A stretch of 8,639 bases of DNA from an uncultured Persicitalea sp. (GTDB lineage Bacteria; Bacteroidota; Bacteroidia; Cytophagales; Spirosomataceae), in contig CATMVR010000169.1 of NCBI GenBank assembly GCA_950075905.1, positions 1 to 8,639 of the forward strand, in the 5' to 3' direction. The position numbers were made by a program, and so were the translations under genes. Shown here piece after piece: positions 7,827 through 8,639 of this stretch (its first letter is position 1; each line of letters starts with the position of its first letter). The notes below the pieces were generated by a model. The model saw only the letters and a list, made by a program, of their open reading frames with translations, did not search any database and was not told where the DNA came from.

Positions 7827-8639
7827 ATGAAACGACGAGAATTTGTAAAGTATGGATCGGTAGCATTTTGTGCCGCTCCGGTGTTGAGTTCACTGGCCTT
7901 CCGTTCGCCGGTAAAGGCCGCCGAAAAAAAGCCCGACTGGCTATTGACGCTCATCAAAGCGAATGATGGCTATTTGGAAAGGATACGCGAGTACCGGGTG
8001 GCGGATGCGAAAAGCCCAGCCTACGGAGGATTTATTGATGGCGCTGAGATCCCCAATCCGCATTCTACCGTCGCTTTTATCCGGGCGGCGGGCTGTGCGC
8101 TGGCGAGTGCGGAGAGTAAATACTACCATTCAACGGCTATTGCTACTGAACTCGGACAGGCTTTGCAGTACCTCTTGAAAATTCAGCACGAGGATGGTAC
8201 CATCGACCTGCTTTCTACCAATTTTCATTCTACTCCGGATACGGGCTTTATCGTCAAATGGCTGGTGCCTGTGTATACGGTTGTGAGAGAATCCGATAAA
8301 ACTGGCTACGCTACCCAGCTTGATCTCCTGAAAACCTTCCTGCAACGCGCCGGCGAAGCGCTCGCGGTAGGGGGCATTCACACGCCCAATCACCGGTGGG
8401 TAGTATCCGCCGCCCTCACCAAACTCAATGAAGTGTGGCCCAACCCACGCTACGTACAAAGAATCAACGAGTGGCTGGATGAGGGTATCGACGTAGACCC
8501 CGACGGGCAGTACAACGAGAAAAGTACCCTGATTTATTCTCCCCTCAGCAACCGGGTACTCATTACCATCGCCAAAGGCATGAAAAAGCCAGAGCTTTTT
8601 GAGTACGTAAGCCGTAATCTTCCCATGACCACCTACTAC
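7827..8639 (+). CDS. Tat-exported protein of unidentified family, (alpha/alpha)-toroid-like; 3' end outside window
   Basis: An open frame of 271 codons starts at ATG 7827 and is still open at the right edge, so only the N-terminal part is visible. It begins MKRREFVKYG, a twin-arginine (Tat) signal (RREFVK), followed by a short hydrophobic segment to about residue 25 and a likely cleavage near VKA-AE (about 31). The mature part is rich in amphipathic helices with recurring motifs: GGFIDGAEIPNPHST (68-81), KIQHEDGTIDL (118-128), GGIHTPNHRWVVSAAL (182-197) and DPDGQYNEKS (224-233). This helical pattern, with His/Asp/Glu-rich loops, resembles (alpha/alpha) toroid polysaccharide lyases or glycosidases such as heparinase-like proteins, but I do not recognise the family and do not assign a reaction. 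It lies 7 bases behind the GH92 gene, with an A-rich upstream stretch, so it is probably in the same operon and acts on the same glycan. Confidence 0.87.
   Translation, partial: MKRREFVKYGSVAFCAAPVLSSLAFRSPVKAAEKKPDWLLTLIKANDGYLERIREYRVADAKSPAYGGFIDGAEIPNPHSTVAFIRAAGCALASAESKYYHSTAIATELGQALQYLLKIQHEDGTIDLLSTNFHSTPDTGFIVKWLVPVYTVVRESDKTGYATQLDLLKTFLQRAGEALAVGGIHTPNHRWVVSAALTKLNEVWPNPRYVQRINEWLDEGIDVDPDGQYNEKSTLIYSPLSNRVLITIAKGMKKPELFEYVSRNLPMTTYY

Noticed and set aside
7863..7880. Cys15 in the signal region of the last gene (VAFCAAP) as a lipoprotein site.
   Set aside because: The residue before Cys is Phe, which does not fit a lipobox; the RREFVK motif supports a Tat signal with ordinary cleavage instead.
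2147..8201. The palindrome GGTACC occurs about ten times (for example 2147, 2935, 3140, 3777, 5832, 6362, 7535, 7646, 7754, 8196), against about two expected by chance.
   Set aside because: Eight of the ten lie in frame as GGT-ACC for Gly-Thr, so preferred Gly and Thr codons explain the excess better than a spaced regulatory or uptake motif.

Overview
The window looks like part of a polysaccharide utilisation locus (PUL) from a member of the Bacteroidota, most likely an environmental Cytophagales relative such as the Dyadobacter/Spirosoma group. The evidence is a tandem SusC/SusD pair followed by a glycosidase, start codons preceded by A-rich sequence instead of Shine-Dalgarno sites, and a surface-lipoprotein export signal after the SusD cysteine. 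The genus is inferred from style only; there is no rRNA or other marker gene here.

Layout, all genes on the + strand. Positions 1-136 hold no gene I can support, but contain two hairpins with T-runs pointing in opposite directions. Positions 137-3493 encode a SusC/RagA TonB-dependent outer-membrane transporter with an N-terminal STN signalling domain. After 19 bases, 3513-5369 encodes its SusD/RagB lipoprotein partner. A strong rightward intrinsic terminator fills the 77-base gap that follows. Positions 5447-7819 encode a secreted, divergent glycoside hydrolase family 92 (alpha-mannosidase-type) protein. Seven bases later, a gene starting at 7827 runs off the right edge. It encodes a protein with a Tat-type signal peptide that resembles helical (alpha/alpha) toroid glycan-active proteins, but I cannot name its family.

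Working model (inference): SusD captures a glycan at the cell surface, SusC imports it using TonB energy, and the GH92 enzyme trims alpha-linked sugars, probably in the periplasm. The Tat-exported protein would act on the same material. The STN domain suggests that transport can also signal to an anti-sigma/ECF sigma pair, but no such pair is in the window. The terminator after susD probably makes the enzyme genes less expressed than the transporter, or gives them their own promoter.

No IS element, CRISPR array, tRNA, rRNA or attachment site was seen. The least ordinary parts are the two-hairpin leader ahead of susC, a 15-base tandem duplication across the susD start codon, the non-canonical GH92 motifs, and the unidentified Tat-exported protein.
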